A stretch of DNA of 64,000 nucleotides. Origin: Crocinitomicaceae bacterium. GTDB lineage: Bacteria; Bacteroidota; Bacteroidia; Flavobacteriales_G; Salibacteraceae. Within the stretch, counting starts at the first letter, position 1. Every line of letters begins with the position of its first letter. Below the pieces are notes generated by a model. The model saw nothing but the letters and a program-made list of their open reading frames with translations, made no database searches and was not told the DNA's origin. The position numbers and the translations under genes were made by a program. Positions 35,275-44,836 of the stretch are shown piece after piece. Location: the NCBI GenBank assembly GCA_002707155.1, contig PAME01000018.1, positions 248,001-312,000 on the forward strand, given 5' to 3'.

Positions 35275-36410
35275 TGGCGAGAAAGCAAGTTTATTTGGAT
35301 AACGCCGCAACAACACCCATAGCTCCCGAAGTTGTTGACGCAATGCTTCCTATTCTAAAGGATTATTATGGAAACCCTTCGTCAAGTCATGCTTTTGGCA
35401 GATCGGTAAGGGCACAAGTTGAATATGCTAGAAGATCAATTGCCAAGCATTTAAAGGCTACTCCAGCTGAAATTGTATTTACATCCGGTGGCACCGAGGC
35501 CGATAATATGGCCATTCGATGTTCTTTAAAAGAACTAAATATTAAACATGCAATAACTACCGATATTGAGCATCATGCTGTCCTAGATACTATGGAGTCG
35601 GTTTGTTCTGAGCACAGTATTGCACTTAGTAAAGTAAGACTTGATGAAAAAGGGTATGTCGATATAGTCCACTTAGAAGAATTGTTAGCCAATAACGAGC
35701 GATCATTTGTTTCAATCATGCACGCCAATAATGAAATTGGTAATCTTATTGACCTTGATGAGGTTTCAGAGCTGTGCACAAAATACAATGCAGTTTTTCA
35801 CTCCGACACCGTCCAAACAATGGCGCACTATACTTTTGATTTCTCAAAAACAAAAATTGATTTCGCTACCTGTTCAGCTCATAAATTTCATGGACCGAAA
35901 GGAATCGGCTTTTTATACATCAATAAAAACCTAAAAATACCTTCTTTGCTTATAGGTGGGGGACAGGAAAGAGGCTTAAGAGCAGGAACCGAAAACGTAT
36001 ATGGTATTGTTGGTCTGGCAAAAGCCATGGATTTAGCTTATGAAGATGTAGCAGCCCATGAAGTTCATGTAAAAACGTTGAAGTTGCATATGATGGACCG
36101 TTTTGAAAGCGAACTGCCTAATGTTTCTTTTAATGGAGACCCAAGAGGAAATGCTTTGTATACCGTTTTGAATGTAGCTCTACCGCCCACAGAAAAAGCA
36201 GGAATGCTGCTCTTCAATTTGGACATTAATGGCGTTGGTGCTTCTGGTGGAAGTGCTTGCAGCAGTGGCGCTGCTATTTCATCGCATGTTTTAGCTGGAA
36301 TTCAATCAGATCCAATGCGTCCTGCAGTGCGTTTTTCGTTTTCTAGATACACCACAAAAGAAGAAGTTGATTACGCAGTTGATTGCGTGCTGGAATTTTA
36401 TAACTCCTAA
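35274..36410 (+). CDS. Cysteine desulfurase (NifS/IscS family)
   Basis: 378 residues. The PLP-binding lysine is in SAHKFHGPKGIGF (Lys204) and the catalytic cysteine in GGSACSSGAA (Cys329). DNAATTPIAPEV opens the fold. It takes sulfur from cysteine for Fe-S or tRNA thiolation. The short loop around the cysteine is of the IscS/NifS (class I) type. It overlaps glmM by one base. Confidence 0.95.
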   Translation: MARKQVYLDNAATTPIAPEVVDAMLPILKDYYGNPSSSHAFGRSVRAQVEYARRSIAKHLKATPAEIVFTSGGTEADNMAIRCSLKELNIKHAITTDIEHHAVLDTMESVCSEHSIALSKVRLDEKGYVDIVHLEELLANNERSFVSIMHANNEIGNLIDLDEVSELCTKYNAVFHSDTVQTMAHYTFDFSKTKIDFATCSAHKFHGPKGIGFLYINKNLKIPSLLIGGGQERGLRAGTENVYGIVGLAKAMDLAYEDVAAHEVHVKTLKLHMMDRFESELPNVSFNGDPRGNALYTVLNVALPPTEKAGMLLFNLDINGVGASGGSACSSGAAISSHVLAGIQSDPMRPAVRFSFSRYTTKEEVDYAVDCVLEFYNS

Positions 36411-36414
36411 TATT

Positions 36415-37923
36415 TTGGAAAGAATTAAGTACTACTGGAATCAGAGGCCACTGGCATTCATTCTTGTAGCTGCTTTTTTAGTTCGCATTATATCTATTCT
36501 GTTTAGTAAAGGATACGGTATGCATGATGATCACTTTTTAGTAATAGAGGCTGCTCAAAGTTGGGTGGATGGCGAAGATTATAATAAGTGGCTTCCAAAG
36601 AACAGAAAAGATGGAGCTCCAACTGGGCACTCATGGTTTTACGTAGGGTTGCACTATTATTTCTTTCAGTTTTTAGAGTTCATAGGGATTTTGGGTGCGC
36701 AGACTAAACTTTATTTTGTTCGTCTTTTACATGCTTTATGGTATTTAATGGCAATTCGTTATGCATTCAAAATAACCTTAAAGCTAGATAGTGAATCAAC
36801 AGCAAAAATGGTTGGTCTGTTTATGGCTTTCCTTTGGTTTACACCAATTTTAAGTGTCCGAAACCTGGTTGAAGTTGTTTGTTTGACACCATTGCTTGGA
36901 GCAACTTGGTTTTTACTCAAAACGGAGAACATGACCTTGAAGAACATCATTTTTGCTGGTTTACTTATCGGCGTTTCAGTTTCGATTCGATTTCAGATAA
37001 TCTTTTTTTTAGGGGGAATTGGTTTGGTTCTATTGACCAAGAACATAGGTAAAACTATTGGTTTTGGGCTATTTTTCTTAATATCGCTCTTTATTTGCCA
37101 AATCGGAGATGTGTTTCTTTGGGGACGACCTTTTGCCGAGTTTACCGAATATATAGCTTATAACCTAGCCAACAAAACAACATACGCTGTAAGGCCTTGG
37201 TACATGTATTTCGGAACTATTGGTGGTTTATTATTGCCTCCGTTAAGCCTGTTTTTGTATGCAGGATGGTCAAAAGTATTTAAGAAAAAGTATTTATTAG
37301 TGCTTGTTCCTTCGTTGGTATTTTTTGGTTTTCATTGTTATTTTCCAAATAAACAAGAGCGGTTCATAATCCCATTTCTCCCTTATTTTATCATTCTAGG
37401 TTGGATTGGTTGGCGCCAACTTCTTTCTGAGTATGCTTCTCGGTTAGGAAAGTTTGATAAATATGGAATGCGGTTTTTTTGGGGATTAAATAGTATTCTT
37501 TTATTGGCAGTGACTCCAGCATACTCAAAAAAAAGTAGGGTGGAAACAATGGAGTATTTTAAAGGAATTGATAACTATCAAGGAGTTTATGTGGAGCATA
37601 CGGTAGGTTATTCATCCCCTCTGTTACCTAAATATTATACTGGAAAATGGTTCTCTCAAATCAGACTTAAAAAAGGGCTAAAAGTGAGTGAAATTATAAA
37701 AACAAATTCTTCCTTACCTGCAGACATACGAAGGAATCATGTTGTATTCTTTGAGGCTGAAGACTTAGATAAACGTATCGCTTCGTTCGAGGAAAATTGT
37801 AGTTGTTCGCTTAAACCCTTGGCCGAGTTTGAGCCCAGCTATCTTGATAAATTTGTGCATTGGTTGAACCCAGTAAACGATAATGAAAAAGCCTTTGTTT
37901 ACGAGTTAATATATACTGTTTAA
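36415..37923 (+). CDS. GT-C-type membrane glycosyltransferase (GT22-like)
   Basis: 502 residues from the TTG at 36415 that follows the cysteine desulfurase stop; an upstream TTG at 36367 would overlap that gene and is less likely. About ten to twelve membrane helices. GMHDDHFLVIE sits in the first external loop, the site of the catalytic acid in GT-C enzymes, and NKQERFIIPFLPYFI matches the HKE-RF motif of GT22 (PIG-B/ALG9-like mannosyltransferases). It should transfer a sugar from a lipid-phosphate donor outside the inner membrane. Acceptor and sugar are unknown. Confidence 0.8.
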   Translation: MERIKYYWNQRPLAFILVAAFLVRIISILFSKGYGMHDDHFLVIEAAQSWVDGEDYNKWLPKNRKDGAPTGHSWFYVGLHYYFFQFLEFIGILGAQTKLYFVRLLHALWYLMAIRYAFKITLKLDSESTAKMVGLFMAFLWFTPILSVRNLVEVVCLTPLLGATWFLLKTENMTLKNIIFAGLLIGVSVSIRFQIIFFLGGIGLVLLTKNIGKTIGFGLFFLISLFICQIGDVFLWGRPFAEFTEYIAYNLANKTTYAVRPWYMYFGTIGGLLLPPLSLFLYAGWSKVFKKKYLLVLVPSLVFFGFHCYFPNKQERFIIPFLPYFIILGWIGWRQLLSEYASRLGKFDKYGMRFFWGLNSILLLAVTPAYSKKSRVETMEYFKGIDNYQGVYVEHTVGYSSPLLPKYYTGKWFSQIRLKKGLKVSEIIKTNSSLPADIRRNHVVFFEAEDLDKRIASFEENCSCSLKPLAEFEPSYLDKFVHWLNPVNDNEKAFVYELIYTV

Positions 37924-38684
37924 TGAAATTAACTTTCCTAGGTACTGGAACTTCGCAGGGTATTCCTGTAATTGGTAGCACTCATCCCGTATGCTTAAGT
38001 GAGGATATCCGCGATAAAAGATTGCGTACTTCAGCACATATTGAAGTCGCTGGAAAGCATTTAGTTATTGATACCGGGCCAGACTTTAGGCAGCAAATGT
38101 TGGCAAACCATGTTAAACAAGTTGATGCGCTTTTGTATACCCACGAACATCGCGATCATACTGCGGGTTTTGATGATATTCGGCCTTTTAACTTTATGCA
38201 AAAAAAGGATATGCCTTTGTATTGCTCCTCTAGGGTCTCCGAAGCAATGAAGCGCGACTACGCGTATGTATTTGAGGCAAACAAATACCCTGGAGCTCCA
38301 GGTGCAGTTATTCATGAAATAGATAATGAATCATTCGAAGTTGAGGGCATAACTGTTGTTCCAATTGAAGTAATGCACATGAACTTATCCGTCTTTGGGT
38401 TTCGCATAAATGACCTTACTTACATCACCGATGCTAAGACAATTTCAGTTAAAGAAAAAGAAAAGATAAAGGGCAGTAAGGTTTTGATTTTAAATTGCTT
38501 AAGAATTGAAGAGCACTATTCTCATTTTAATTTAGAAGAAGCACTTGCTTTGGTAGAAGAGCTGCAGCCAGAACAGACTTACTTTACCCACATATCACAT
38601 TTATTGGGCTTCCATGAAGAGGTTTCGAAATTATTACCGAACAACGTTAAACTTGCATACGATGGCTTACAAATTGAGATTTAA
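37923..38684 (+). CDS. MBL-fold metal-dependent hydrolase
   Basis: 253 residues. The metal site HEHRDHTAGFDD (HxHxDH) is preceded by LGTGTSQGIPVIG and followed by YFTHISHLLGFHEE. The nearest type is the PhnP / tRNase Z-like group of Bacteroidota hydrolases acting on cyclic phosphate or phosphodiester bonds. The substrate is not known. ATG overlaps the stop of the GT-C gene (TAATG). Confidence 0.88.
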   Translation: MKLTFLGTGTSQGIPVIGSTHPVCLSEDIRDKRLRTSAHIEVAGKHLVIDTGPDFRQQMLANHVKQVDALLYTHEHRDHTAGFDDIRPFNFMQKKDMPLYCSSRVSEAMKRDYAYVFEANKYPGAPGAVIHEIDNESFEVEGITVVPIEVMHMNLSVFGFRINDLTYITDAKTISVKEKEKIKGSKVLILNCLRIEEHYSHFNLEEALALVEELQPEQTYFTHISHLLGFHEEVSKLLPNNVKLAYDGLQIEI

Positions 38685-40275
38685 TATACTCGCTCTCTTT
38701 CTTGCTCCAACTTGGATTTTTGGTCAAACCAACATCAATTTTGGGTCAGTGAATGAGCAATCTTCAACATTTAAAACTGTAAATTACAATTCAAGTGATT
38801 TTCCTAAAGGATCGGGTGATTCCGTGCACACTTATTTCTCCATTATGGGTAATGATTGGACAACTAGCAGTGTGACTGCGCCCAGTAAATTGGGCTTAAA
38901 GAATGGCGCTTCTGGTCAAGTGAATGTTAGTTTTGAGCCTAAGCAAAATGTAATGCACAAAGGGCTTGTTTTAGTTGAAAGTGAATACTCAGTGGAGCAA
39001 ATTATTGAGGTGGAGGGGCAAGGAACATTCTCTAACTCCTATTATTCTACTACACGAAATTTGAGTGAAGAAGCGCTAAAAACTGCTCTGAATACTTTGT
39101 TAAATAATGGGACGGTTAGTTTGGGGTATAACACCGCCCGTGACAATATGTATGCAACTATCGACAATAGTGGCGGCAGAGTTGAATGTGTTTATACTGG
39201 AAAAATGGCGGCCTTTACTACTAGAGCAGGTGCTAATGCAGCAAACTTTAATTGCGAACATACTTATCCTCAAGGATTCTTTAGTAGCATTGATCCTGAG
39301 AAATCTGATATTCATCATTTGTTTCCAACAACTACAACTTCTAACTCACGAAGAGGAAATGATCCTTTTGGGGCGGTTTCAAACCCTATATGGACAGATG
39401 GAGGGTCAAGGTCGGGCGGAGGTAAGTTTGAGCCAAGAGACGCACAAAAAGGCGTTGTAGCGCGATCTATGATGTACTTTGTTCTGCGTCATGGAGATTT
39501 TAGTGATAATGGAACTCCATTTTTGAGTAAGCAAGAAGCAATTCTAAGGACTTGGCACACTCAATTTGGAGTTAATCAGCAAGAGAAAGATAGAAACGAT
39601 GCCATTTTCGCATTGCAAAAGAACCGAAGCCCTTTTGTGGATTATCCTCAGTTGCTGGAGCGAATCACAAAGATTTCTGGCACTTCAATGGCCGCTGCAA
39701 AATTTGACTTGCAGTTCAGTCGTAATTTGAGAGATATGACTTTTGGAAATTTGGATACTCAAACTGTGCAAGTGGTATTGTATAATTCGGGTAATCAAGA
39801 AATAACAGTTTCTTCTATAGATTTTGAAAAAAATGAATTGAAGTTAGTGGAGTTTGCACAAACATTTCCAATTAAAATAGCTGTGGGCTCCTATCTAGCC
39901 TTTCGCTTTGGTGGGTCTGCAGGTTCAGTTATTGATTTTGATGATAATTTATTAATCAAAACAAATGCTACAGGTCTTGACAACTTAAAGTTCAATTATA
40001 AGGGGAGTGCAAAGGGAAATTCAGTAAAAGAATTGCATGCACAACTTATTTCGGCATATCCAAATCCTGCTCAAAACCACATTTCTTTTGTTGGTTTATC
40101 TCCGACTGAAGCCCAAACTGAAGCGCTAGTTTATGACGCGACTGGTAAAGTGTTTATTAGGGCGATTCTTAATTCAAATGAATTAAACATAGTTCAACTG
40201 CCAGCAGGAAACTATATTGCGGTAATTAAGGAAAGCGGAAAAGCAGTTTATCAAAGCCGTTTTGTAAAGGAATAG
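38662..40275 (+). CDS. Secreted endonuclease I with T9SS C-terminal domain
   Basis: 537 residues from ATG 38662, overlapping the MBL gene by 23 bases. A signal peptide (about 1-22, ending WIFGQ) and a beta domain (about 25-120) precede the endonuclease I domain (about 125-345). That domain has NCEHTYPQGFF, DIHHLFPT and NSRRGNDPFG, the metal and catalytic region. A C-terminal sorting domain starts near 455 with ISAYPNPAQNHISF. It should degrade extracellular DNA after export by the T9SS. The longer frame from 38614 would place 16 extra residues before the signal and is unlikely. Confidence 0.93.
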   Translation: MAYKLRFNILALFLAPTWIFGQTNINFGSVNEQSSTFKTVNYNSSDFPKGSGDSVHTYFSIMGNDWTTSSVTAPSKLGLKNGASGQVNVSFEPKQNVMHKGLVLVESEYSVEQIIEVEGQGTFSNSYYSTTRNLSEEALKTALNTLLNNGTVSLGYNTARDNMYATIDNSGGRVECVYTGKMAAFTTRAGANAANFNCEHTYPQGFFSSIDPEKSDIHHLFPTTTTSNSRRGNDPFGAVSNPIWTDGGSRSGGGKFEPRDAQKGVVARSMMYFVLRHGDFSDNGTPFLSKQEAILRTWHTQFGVNQQEKDRNDAIFALQKNRSPFVDYPQLLERITKISGTSMAAAKFDLQFSRNLRDMTFGNLDTQTVQVVLYNSGNQEITVSSIDFEKNELKLVEFAQTFPIKIAVGSYLAFRFGGSAGSVIDFDDNLLIKTNATGLDNLKFNYKGSAKGNSVKELHAQLISAYPNPAQNHISFVGLSPTEAQTEALVYDATGKVFIRAILNSNELNIVQLPAGNYIAVIKESGKAVYQSRFVKE

Positions 40276-40342
40276 TACCATCAATTCCTCTAACCTGCTT
40301 GACATTACTTCCTGAATTTTTACTAAATAGCCGACTGCGATT

Positions 40343-40413
40343 TTCATTATGAATTTATTTCAGAATCTCTTTTCTTCATGCACAAGGAGCTGCTGAAATA
40401 AATTCAGCATGAC
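40343..40413. repeat. Dispersed intergenic palindrome, copy A
   Basis: The arm TTCATTATGAATTTATTTCAG (written here in part) at 40343-40369 is complementary to GAGCTGCTGAAATAAATTCA at 40387-40413. It is one of three related copies in the window and lies between the convergent endonuclease gene and the next membrane protein gene, where it may also help end transcription. Confidence 0.8.
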
Positions 40414-40421
40414 CAGTTAGA

Positions 40422-42164
40422 TTAAAGAGGCCCAAATAAATAGCTAATCCTAATACTAGAAATTCTCCCCTCAAATTCATTGTCAGAAGTAAAATAAAGA
40501 TCAGCGTTAAAGTCTTTAAAGGTTTCAGGAACTTCAACAAAAAACGCATAGTTATTGAACGCTCCGGGTTGACTGATTGGGTTGAATATGCGGATTTTTC
40601 GCTCTTTAGTTTTTCCAGAACTCTTTAGTTTGCAATTCAAATAGCTATTTGAAAACCCCACGCTCGCCTTAATTGTAGCGGTAATTTTAATCCAACGTTC
40701 TTTTGCAGTTTCACTTCCGTCGTTTTTTATGCGCAATTGAGCGATTGTATTCGAATAGTTTTTAATTCTTCCTATTTCAATAACAGTATCGATCACAGTT
40801 TCATTTATAACTTGGAATTCATCCTCATTATCTAAGACTTCGTCTGTGTCCATTAAACTCATATCCAATGGAGTAGGAGAAGGATTGAGGTAAATTCGAC
40901 CATAATAGGCCCGATTCATATCTCTGTAATGCAATACAGTGGTGAAGTACTGCTCCATTTGAAACAGGTTTACGAAAATGAGATAAGCTCCAATTGCATA
41001 AAAAAGTACTTTCCATTTTTGTTGAAGAATGCGCTCTACAATAGCAGTAAAGGCCAAAGCAAAAATTGGATAGCTCTGAACTAATGCTCTGGTGCTGTAT
41101 GTTGCTCCATACTTCCAATCAGACCAAGCCGTAATGATCCAAATGTTGAACAAACAAAAAACAATGACCGATTTTTTGAAAGGAAATTCTTTGATATAAA
41201 AGAAACCAACAACGAATAAAATAGTGATAGGCGTGTACACCATCCACCCATTCACAAACCCAACGATAACCCTAAAGAAAGGATTAAGAAAATACCATTT
41301 GCTACCCACATTAAAAATTAGGTCGCCCGAAACAATTTTCCAATAAATGAGTTGTGGAAGAATGCCCACTAAACCAAGCGCTCCCACCCAAAGTATATGC
41401 GGTAAATATTGTTTAACTAGTGCCCATTTGTGGGCTGCAGCTGCTTTATTTTGAGTCCCCCATAACAACGGAATAAATAACATGATTGCCTCAGTAGGCC
41501 TACTGATAGTTGCTAAACCAAGAGTTACTCCAATTAATGCAGCCCAAATAATCCTTGGCTGTTCGTGCCATTTTATGGAGAGGTAAATCATTAGAACGTA
41601 GAGCGGGAAAATAAAAGCGTGACTTTGTGCGCTATCGATAGCTACAAATTGAATGAAATTTGTTGCAGTGGTTAGCAAAACAATGCTGAGCGCAACAGCT
41701 GGATCGGAAAAGTATTTTAAGAGGATAAAGCGAAGCACAAACAACGCTAGAATGCAATAAAAAATTACTCCAAAGGCAATTGTGTATTGATAGGGAGGCG
41801 AAAATCCATCGGCGTTGTAATGCGAGTTTATAGCAATTACATGTCCGATAAAGAAAAATGGCAGCTCCAAAATTGCCACACCACCTAGGTACTTTCCAAC
41901 GTAATTACCATTTTCACTTCGAGTTGCTTGATAAAAGTCTCCACCGCCGGTTACAGAATACTTCTTATCTATTTCAGTTAGCCAATCGTATTTAGTAACG
42001 TCGTCGTATATAAAAATACCCGGCAAAAACATGTAATAACCCAATGCATCCCAGGTAGTTACTTTTAATGGAGTTTCGGAGCTTAAGTCCGAATGCTTTA
42101 CTCGGTATTGAATCAGAACCAAGGCAACCAAAACGCATGCGATAATCGAAAATTTGTTTTTCAT
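40422..42164 (-). CDS. Large membrane protein, possible GT-C glycosyltransferase
   Basis: 580 residues with about ten membrane helices in the first 430 residues and a soluble C-terminal domain (about 440-580, beta-rich). The N-terminal external loop is long and polar (TKYDWLTEIDKKYSV, GNYVGKYLGG), as in GT-C enzymes, but no diagnostic catalytic motif is clear. I do not recognise a family. It is transcribed alone, with a long gap upstream and a palindromic repeat after its stop. Confidence 0.72.
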   Translation of the reverse strand: MKNKFSIIACVLVALVLIQYRVKHSDLSSETPLKVTTWDALGYYMFLPGIFIYDDVTKYDWLTEIDKKYSVTGGGDFYQATRSENGNYVGKYLGGVAILELPFFFIGHVIAINSHYNADGFSPPYQYTIAFGVIFYCILALFVLRFILLKYFSDPAVALSIVLLTTATNFIQFVAIDSAQSHAFIFPLYVLMIYLSIKWHEQPRIIWAALIGVTLGLATISRPTEAIMLFIPLLWGTQNKAAAAHKWALVKQYLPHILWVGALGLVGILPQLIYWKIVSGDLIFNVGSKWYFLNPFFRVIVGFVNGWMVYTPITILFVVGFFYIKEFPFKKSVIVFCLFNIWIITAWSDWKYGATYSTRALVQSYPIFALAFTAIVERILQQKWKVLFYAIGAYLIFVNLFQMEQYFTTVLHYRDMNRAYYGRIYLNPSPTPLDMSLMDTDEVLDNEDEFQVINETVIDTVIEIGRIKNYSNTIAQLRIKNDGSETAKERWIKITATIKASVGFSNSYLNCKLKSSGKTKERKIRIFNPISQPGAFNNYAFFVEVPETFKDFNADLYFTSDNEFEGRISSIRISYLFGPL

Positions 42165-42450
42165 GTATCCGATTTAATCATAAAACCACAACGATATTAG
42201 TCAATTCACCGCGCATAATGGCATAGGTGCTGCTCAATTTTAAAGGTGTTCTGATTTCTATTAACTGCAGCAAGGATAGAAAGTTATTCTGCAAGATATA
42301 ACTCCTCTTGCCACCCTAAAAATCAATAAATTTTAAGTCAAAATAAGGGAGTTTTAAGAGTGGAATTATTGCAAACTATGCTGCAAAACTGAATAAAAAA
42401 AGGTAGTGTTGTTGAATTATGTAGGAAATGTGAGGAATACACTCGCTAGC
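42165..42450. other. Intergenic region with no gene seen
   Basis: First part of a 440-base gap. All frames are broken and I see no RNA gene or clear promoter. The second part contains palindrome copy B and the ndk terminator. Confidence 0.4.
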
Positions 42451-42525
42451 GGTCATTCTGAATTTATTCCAGAATCTTATTATTCGCAGCTATTATTGAG
42501 ATGCTGAAATAAATTCAGCATGACC
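42451..42525. repeat. Dispersed intergenic palindrome, copy B
   Basis: The arm GTCATTCTGAATTTATTCCA at 42452-42471 (extending to 42477) pairs with GAGATGCTGAAATAAATTCA (starting at 42498), ending in AGCATGACC. This copy is the clearest match to the consensus GTCATTCTGAA.../...TTCAGAATGAC. Confidence 0.85.
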
Positions 42526-42554
42526 CCACATCATTCTACAACACCGCGTAAAAA

Positions 42555-42584
42555 AAGCCCCTATTCCGTAAAGAATAAGGGCTT
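42555..42584 (-). terminator. Intrinsic terminator of ndk
   Basis: AAGCCCCTATTC / GAATAAGGGCTT pairs with one mismatch and is followed by a T-run on the minus strand, about 20 bases after the ndk stop. Confidence 0.85.
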
Positions 42585-42605
42585 CGAGGTATTTTAAATA
42601 TTTTT

Positions 42606-43025
42606 TTAAAACATTTCTCTTCCTGCGAAGTGATAGTTACTTTCGATTTCAGCGTTATCGTCAGAATCTGAACCATGTACAGCATTCTTAGCTTTACTTT
42701 CTGCAAATTCAGCTCTCAATGTTCCCGGGGCAGCTTCAGAAGGGTCGGTAGCACCGATTAAGGTTCTAAAGTCAGCAACTGCATTGTCTTTTTCAAGAAT
42801 AGCGGCAACGATAGGGCCTGAGCTCATATAAGCTACTAATTCTCCATAAAATGGTCGCTCAGCGTGTACTTCGTAAAATTTTCCAGCTTCAGCAATAGAA
42901 AGTTGAGTCTTTTTTAACGCAACAATTCTAAATCCACCTTCAGCGATTTTGTTCAATATTGCTCCAGTTAAGCCTTTTTCTACTGCTTCTGGTTTTATCA
43001 TGGTAAACGTTCTGTTCGTAGCCAT
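42606..43025 (-). CDS. ndk: Nucleoside diphosphate kinase
   Basis: 139 residues from ATG 43025, the usual size; a longer frame upstream is spurious, because a -7 box lies within it. [15 protein letters not shown] opens the fold and [15 protein letters not shown] contains the phosphohistidine and family signature. It equalises NTP and dNTP pools using ATP. The terminator follows, and the gene is monocistronic and divergent from the DHH gene. Confidence 0.97.
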   Translation of the reverse strand: MATNRTFTMIKPEAVEKGLTGAILNKIAEGGFRIVALKKTQLSIAEAGKFYEVHAERPFYGELVAYMSSGPIVAAILEKDNAVADFRTLIGATDPSEAAPGTLRAEFAESKAKNAVHGSDSDDNAEIESNYHFAGREMF

Positions 43026-43057
43026 AGTGTTATAGTTTAATTCTTGTTTTGAGCATG

Positions 43058-43065
43058 CAAAAGTA
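43058..43065 (-). promoter_or_regulatory. -7 box of ndk
   Basis: TACTTTTG on the minus strand matches TAnnTTTG and lies 32 bases before the ndk start, supporting that start. Confidence 0.5.
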
Positions 43066-43142
43066 CTAGTTCTTTTTAGTTTGATGTGTGCAATTTTATT
43101 CAAATCTGACAACATTTTATTTTCCTCACTTTTTTATTCAAA

Positions 43143-43150
43143 TACCTTTG
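43143..43150 (+). promoter_or_regulatory. -7 box, predicted leaderless promoter
   Basis: TACCTTTG matches TAnnTTTG. Its last base is 8 bases before the ATG at 43158, so transcription should begin next to the start codon. Confidence 0.5.
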
Positions 43151-43157
43151 TCCGAAT

Positions 43158-44171
43158 ATGGAAAAACTCAGAGATATCAATAAAATGGTGGAGATGGTGC
43201 ATGATGCTAATCGGATCTTCATCTCAACACACAAATCACCTGACGGCGACGCAATAGGTTCCTCATTGGCTTTAAAGCAAGGACTTGAAAAACTAGGAAA
43301 AACAGTTACCGTTGTCGTGCCAGATGCTTTTCCAGCTTTTTTGAATTGGATGGTTAACAAAGGCGATTTACTTCAATTTGATCAGCAATCGGAGGAAGTC
43401 AAGCTTGCTTTGCAAGAGGCGGAATTGGTTTTTTCCTTAGACTACAATAATTTGTCAAGAGTAGGTAAGGATCTTGAGCAATTATTACGCACTGATGAAA
43501 CGCCAAAATTGATTATTGACCATCATCGTGAACCCGAAGACGCTGCTTTTGTGGCCGGTTTGCACGACATTGAAGCAAGCAGTACTGCACAATTAGTGTA
43601 TGATTTTATTCAAGCTTTTGGCGAGGCTGGATTGATTGATAAAAGAACTGCTGCATGCATTTATGCTGGTATTGTAACCGATACTGGATCGTTTAGATTT
43701 CGTTCTACTACTGCGAAAACGCACAGAGTGGTGGCTGATTTAATGGATTTGGGATTGGTGACAGGCGAGGTATACAACGAAATTTTTGATACCAATTCTT
43801 TGGATCGAATTAAACTGTTGGGTTACGTTTTAGATAAAAAACTTACAGTGTTTCCAGAACTAGAGCTGGCTCACATTTCATTATCAGAGAAAGAGTTAAA
43901 TCAGTTCAATTACAAGTCTGGCGATACGGAAGGTGTTGTAAACTATCCGCTATCCATAAAAGGGGTTAATGTGAGTTGTATTATGAAAGAGAACGGTGGT
44001 ATTATTCGTTTGTCTTTTCGCAGTAAGGGCGATATTGATGTAAATCTTTTTGCTAGAAAATACTTTAACGGTGGTGGACATTTGAATGCCGCAGGTGGAA
44101 TGTCTGAACTGAGTTTAGAAGAAACAGTAACTAAGTTTGAAGCAGCAGCTAAGGAGTATTTTGGGGCGTAG
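43158..44171 (+). CDS. DHH-family phosphoesterase (NrnA-like)
   Basis: 337 residues. It has SPDGDAIGSSLAL (motif I), DYNN (motif II), IIDHHREPEDA (the DHH site) and the C-terminal DHHA1 motif GGGHLNAAGG. NrnA-type enzymes degrade nanoRNAs and hydrolyse phosphoadenosine phosphate (pAp). It is followed by the lipoprotein gene below, which overlaps by about 11 bases. Confidence 0.93.
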   Translation: MEKLRDINKMVEMVHDANRIFISTHKSPDGDAIGSSLALKQGLEKLGKTVTVVVPDAFPAFLNWMVNKGDLLQFDQQSEEVKLALQEAELVFSLDYNNLSRVGKDLEQLLRTDETPKLIIDHHREPEDAAFVAGLHDIEASSTAQLVYDFIQAFGEAGLIDKRTAACIYAGIVTDTGSFRFRSTTAKTHRVVADLMDLGLVTGEVYNEIFDTNSLDRIKLLGYVLDKKLTVFPELELAHISLSEKELNQFNYKSGDTEGVVNYPLSIKGVNVSCIMKENGGIIRLSFRSKGDIDVNLFARKYFNGGGHLNAAGGMSELSLEETVTKFEAAAKEYFGA

Positions 44172-44829
44172 CATTCTCATGTATGTATTGTTAGTCAGCC
44201 TATTTACAGCTTGTGAAAGGGCGCATAATTCCTTCGAGTTAAAACCCGGAGATATTCTTTTTCAGGATTTGGATTGTGGACCTTTTTGCGAATCTATTGA
44301 AACCGTAACGCCGGGAATCAATGGCGCTGAATTGAGTCACTGCGGTATTGTTTTGCTGGAAAACAAACAATTAAAAGTTATTGAAGCAGGAGGGAGAGGT
44401 GTCGTTATTACTTCCATGGATAGTTTTTTGACGCGCGCACGAGATGGAAAACAAAAACCCAAAGTACTGGTAGGCCGAGTAAACGGTTGGTCAGAAAGTG
44501 AATTGCAGCAGGCAATAGCAATTTCAAAAACCTATTTGGGTAAACCTTATGATCATTTATTTGATTTAAATAATGATTCACTCTACTGTTCTGAGCTAGT
44601 TTACTATGCTTACCTAGAAAATGGCAAACCCATTTTTGAAACGCAACCCATGACCTTTAAAGACCCTAAGACAAATGAACTTTTTCCGCTGTGGGTAAAT
44701 TATTACAAGGAAATGGATCAGCCGATTCCAGAAGGAAAAAAAGGGTTAAACCCCGGAGGTATAACCCTTTCTGACCGAATAGATATTGTGCACGTTTACG
44801 GTTATCCTGAAAATTACAGACCGCAATAA
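44161..44829 (+). CDS. YiiX-like permuted papain-fold lipoprotein
   Basis: 222 residues from a TTG at 44161, which gives the positive n-region GRS before a lipoprotein signal ending LFTAC; ATG 44179 is an alternative without basic residues. LKPGDILFQDLDC, GAELSHCGIVLL (His) and YCSELVYYAYL (Cys) are the permuted NlpC/P60-like catalytic motifs. Such enzymes act on amide bonds of lipid or peptidoglycan. The substrate is unknown. Confidence 0.85.
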   Translation: MGRSILMYVLLVSLFTACERAHNSFELKPGDILFQDLDCGPFCESIETVTPGINGAELSHCGIVLLENKQLKVIEAGGRGVVITSMDSFLTRARDGKQKPKVLVGRVNGWSESELQQAIAISKTYLGKPYDHLFDLNNDSLYCSELVYYAYLENGKPIFETQPMTFKDPKTNELFPLWVNYYKEMDQPIPEGKKGLNPGGITLSDRIDIVHVYGYPENYRPQ

Positions 44830-44836
44830 ACGCGCT

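Noticed and set aside
42165-42450. A small gene between the membrane protein and ndk
   Set aside because: All frames are short and unconvincing; only the palindrome and terminator downstream can be supported.
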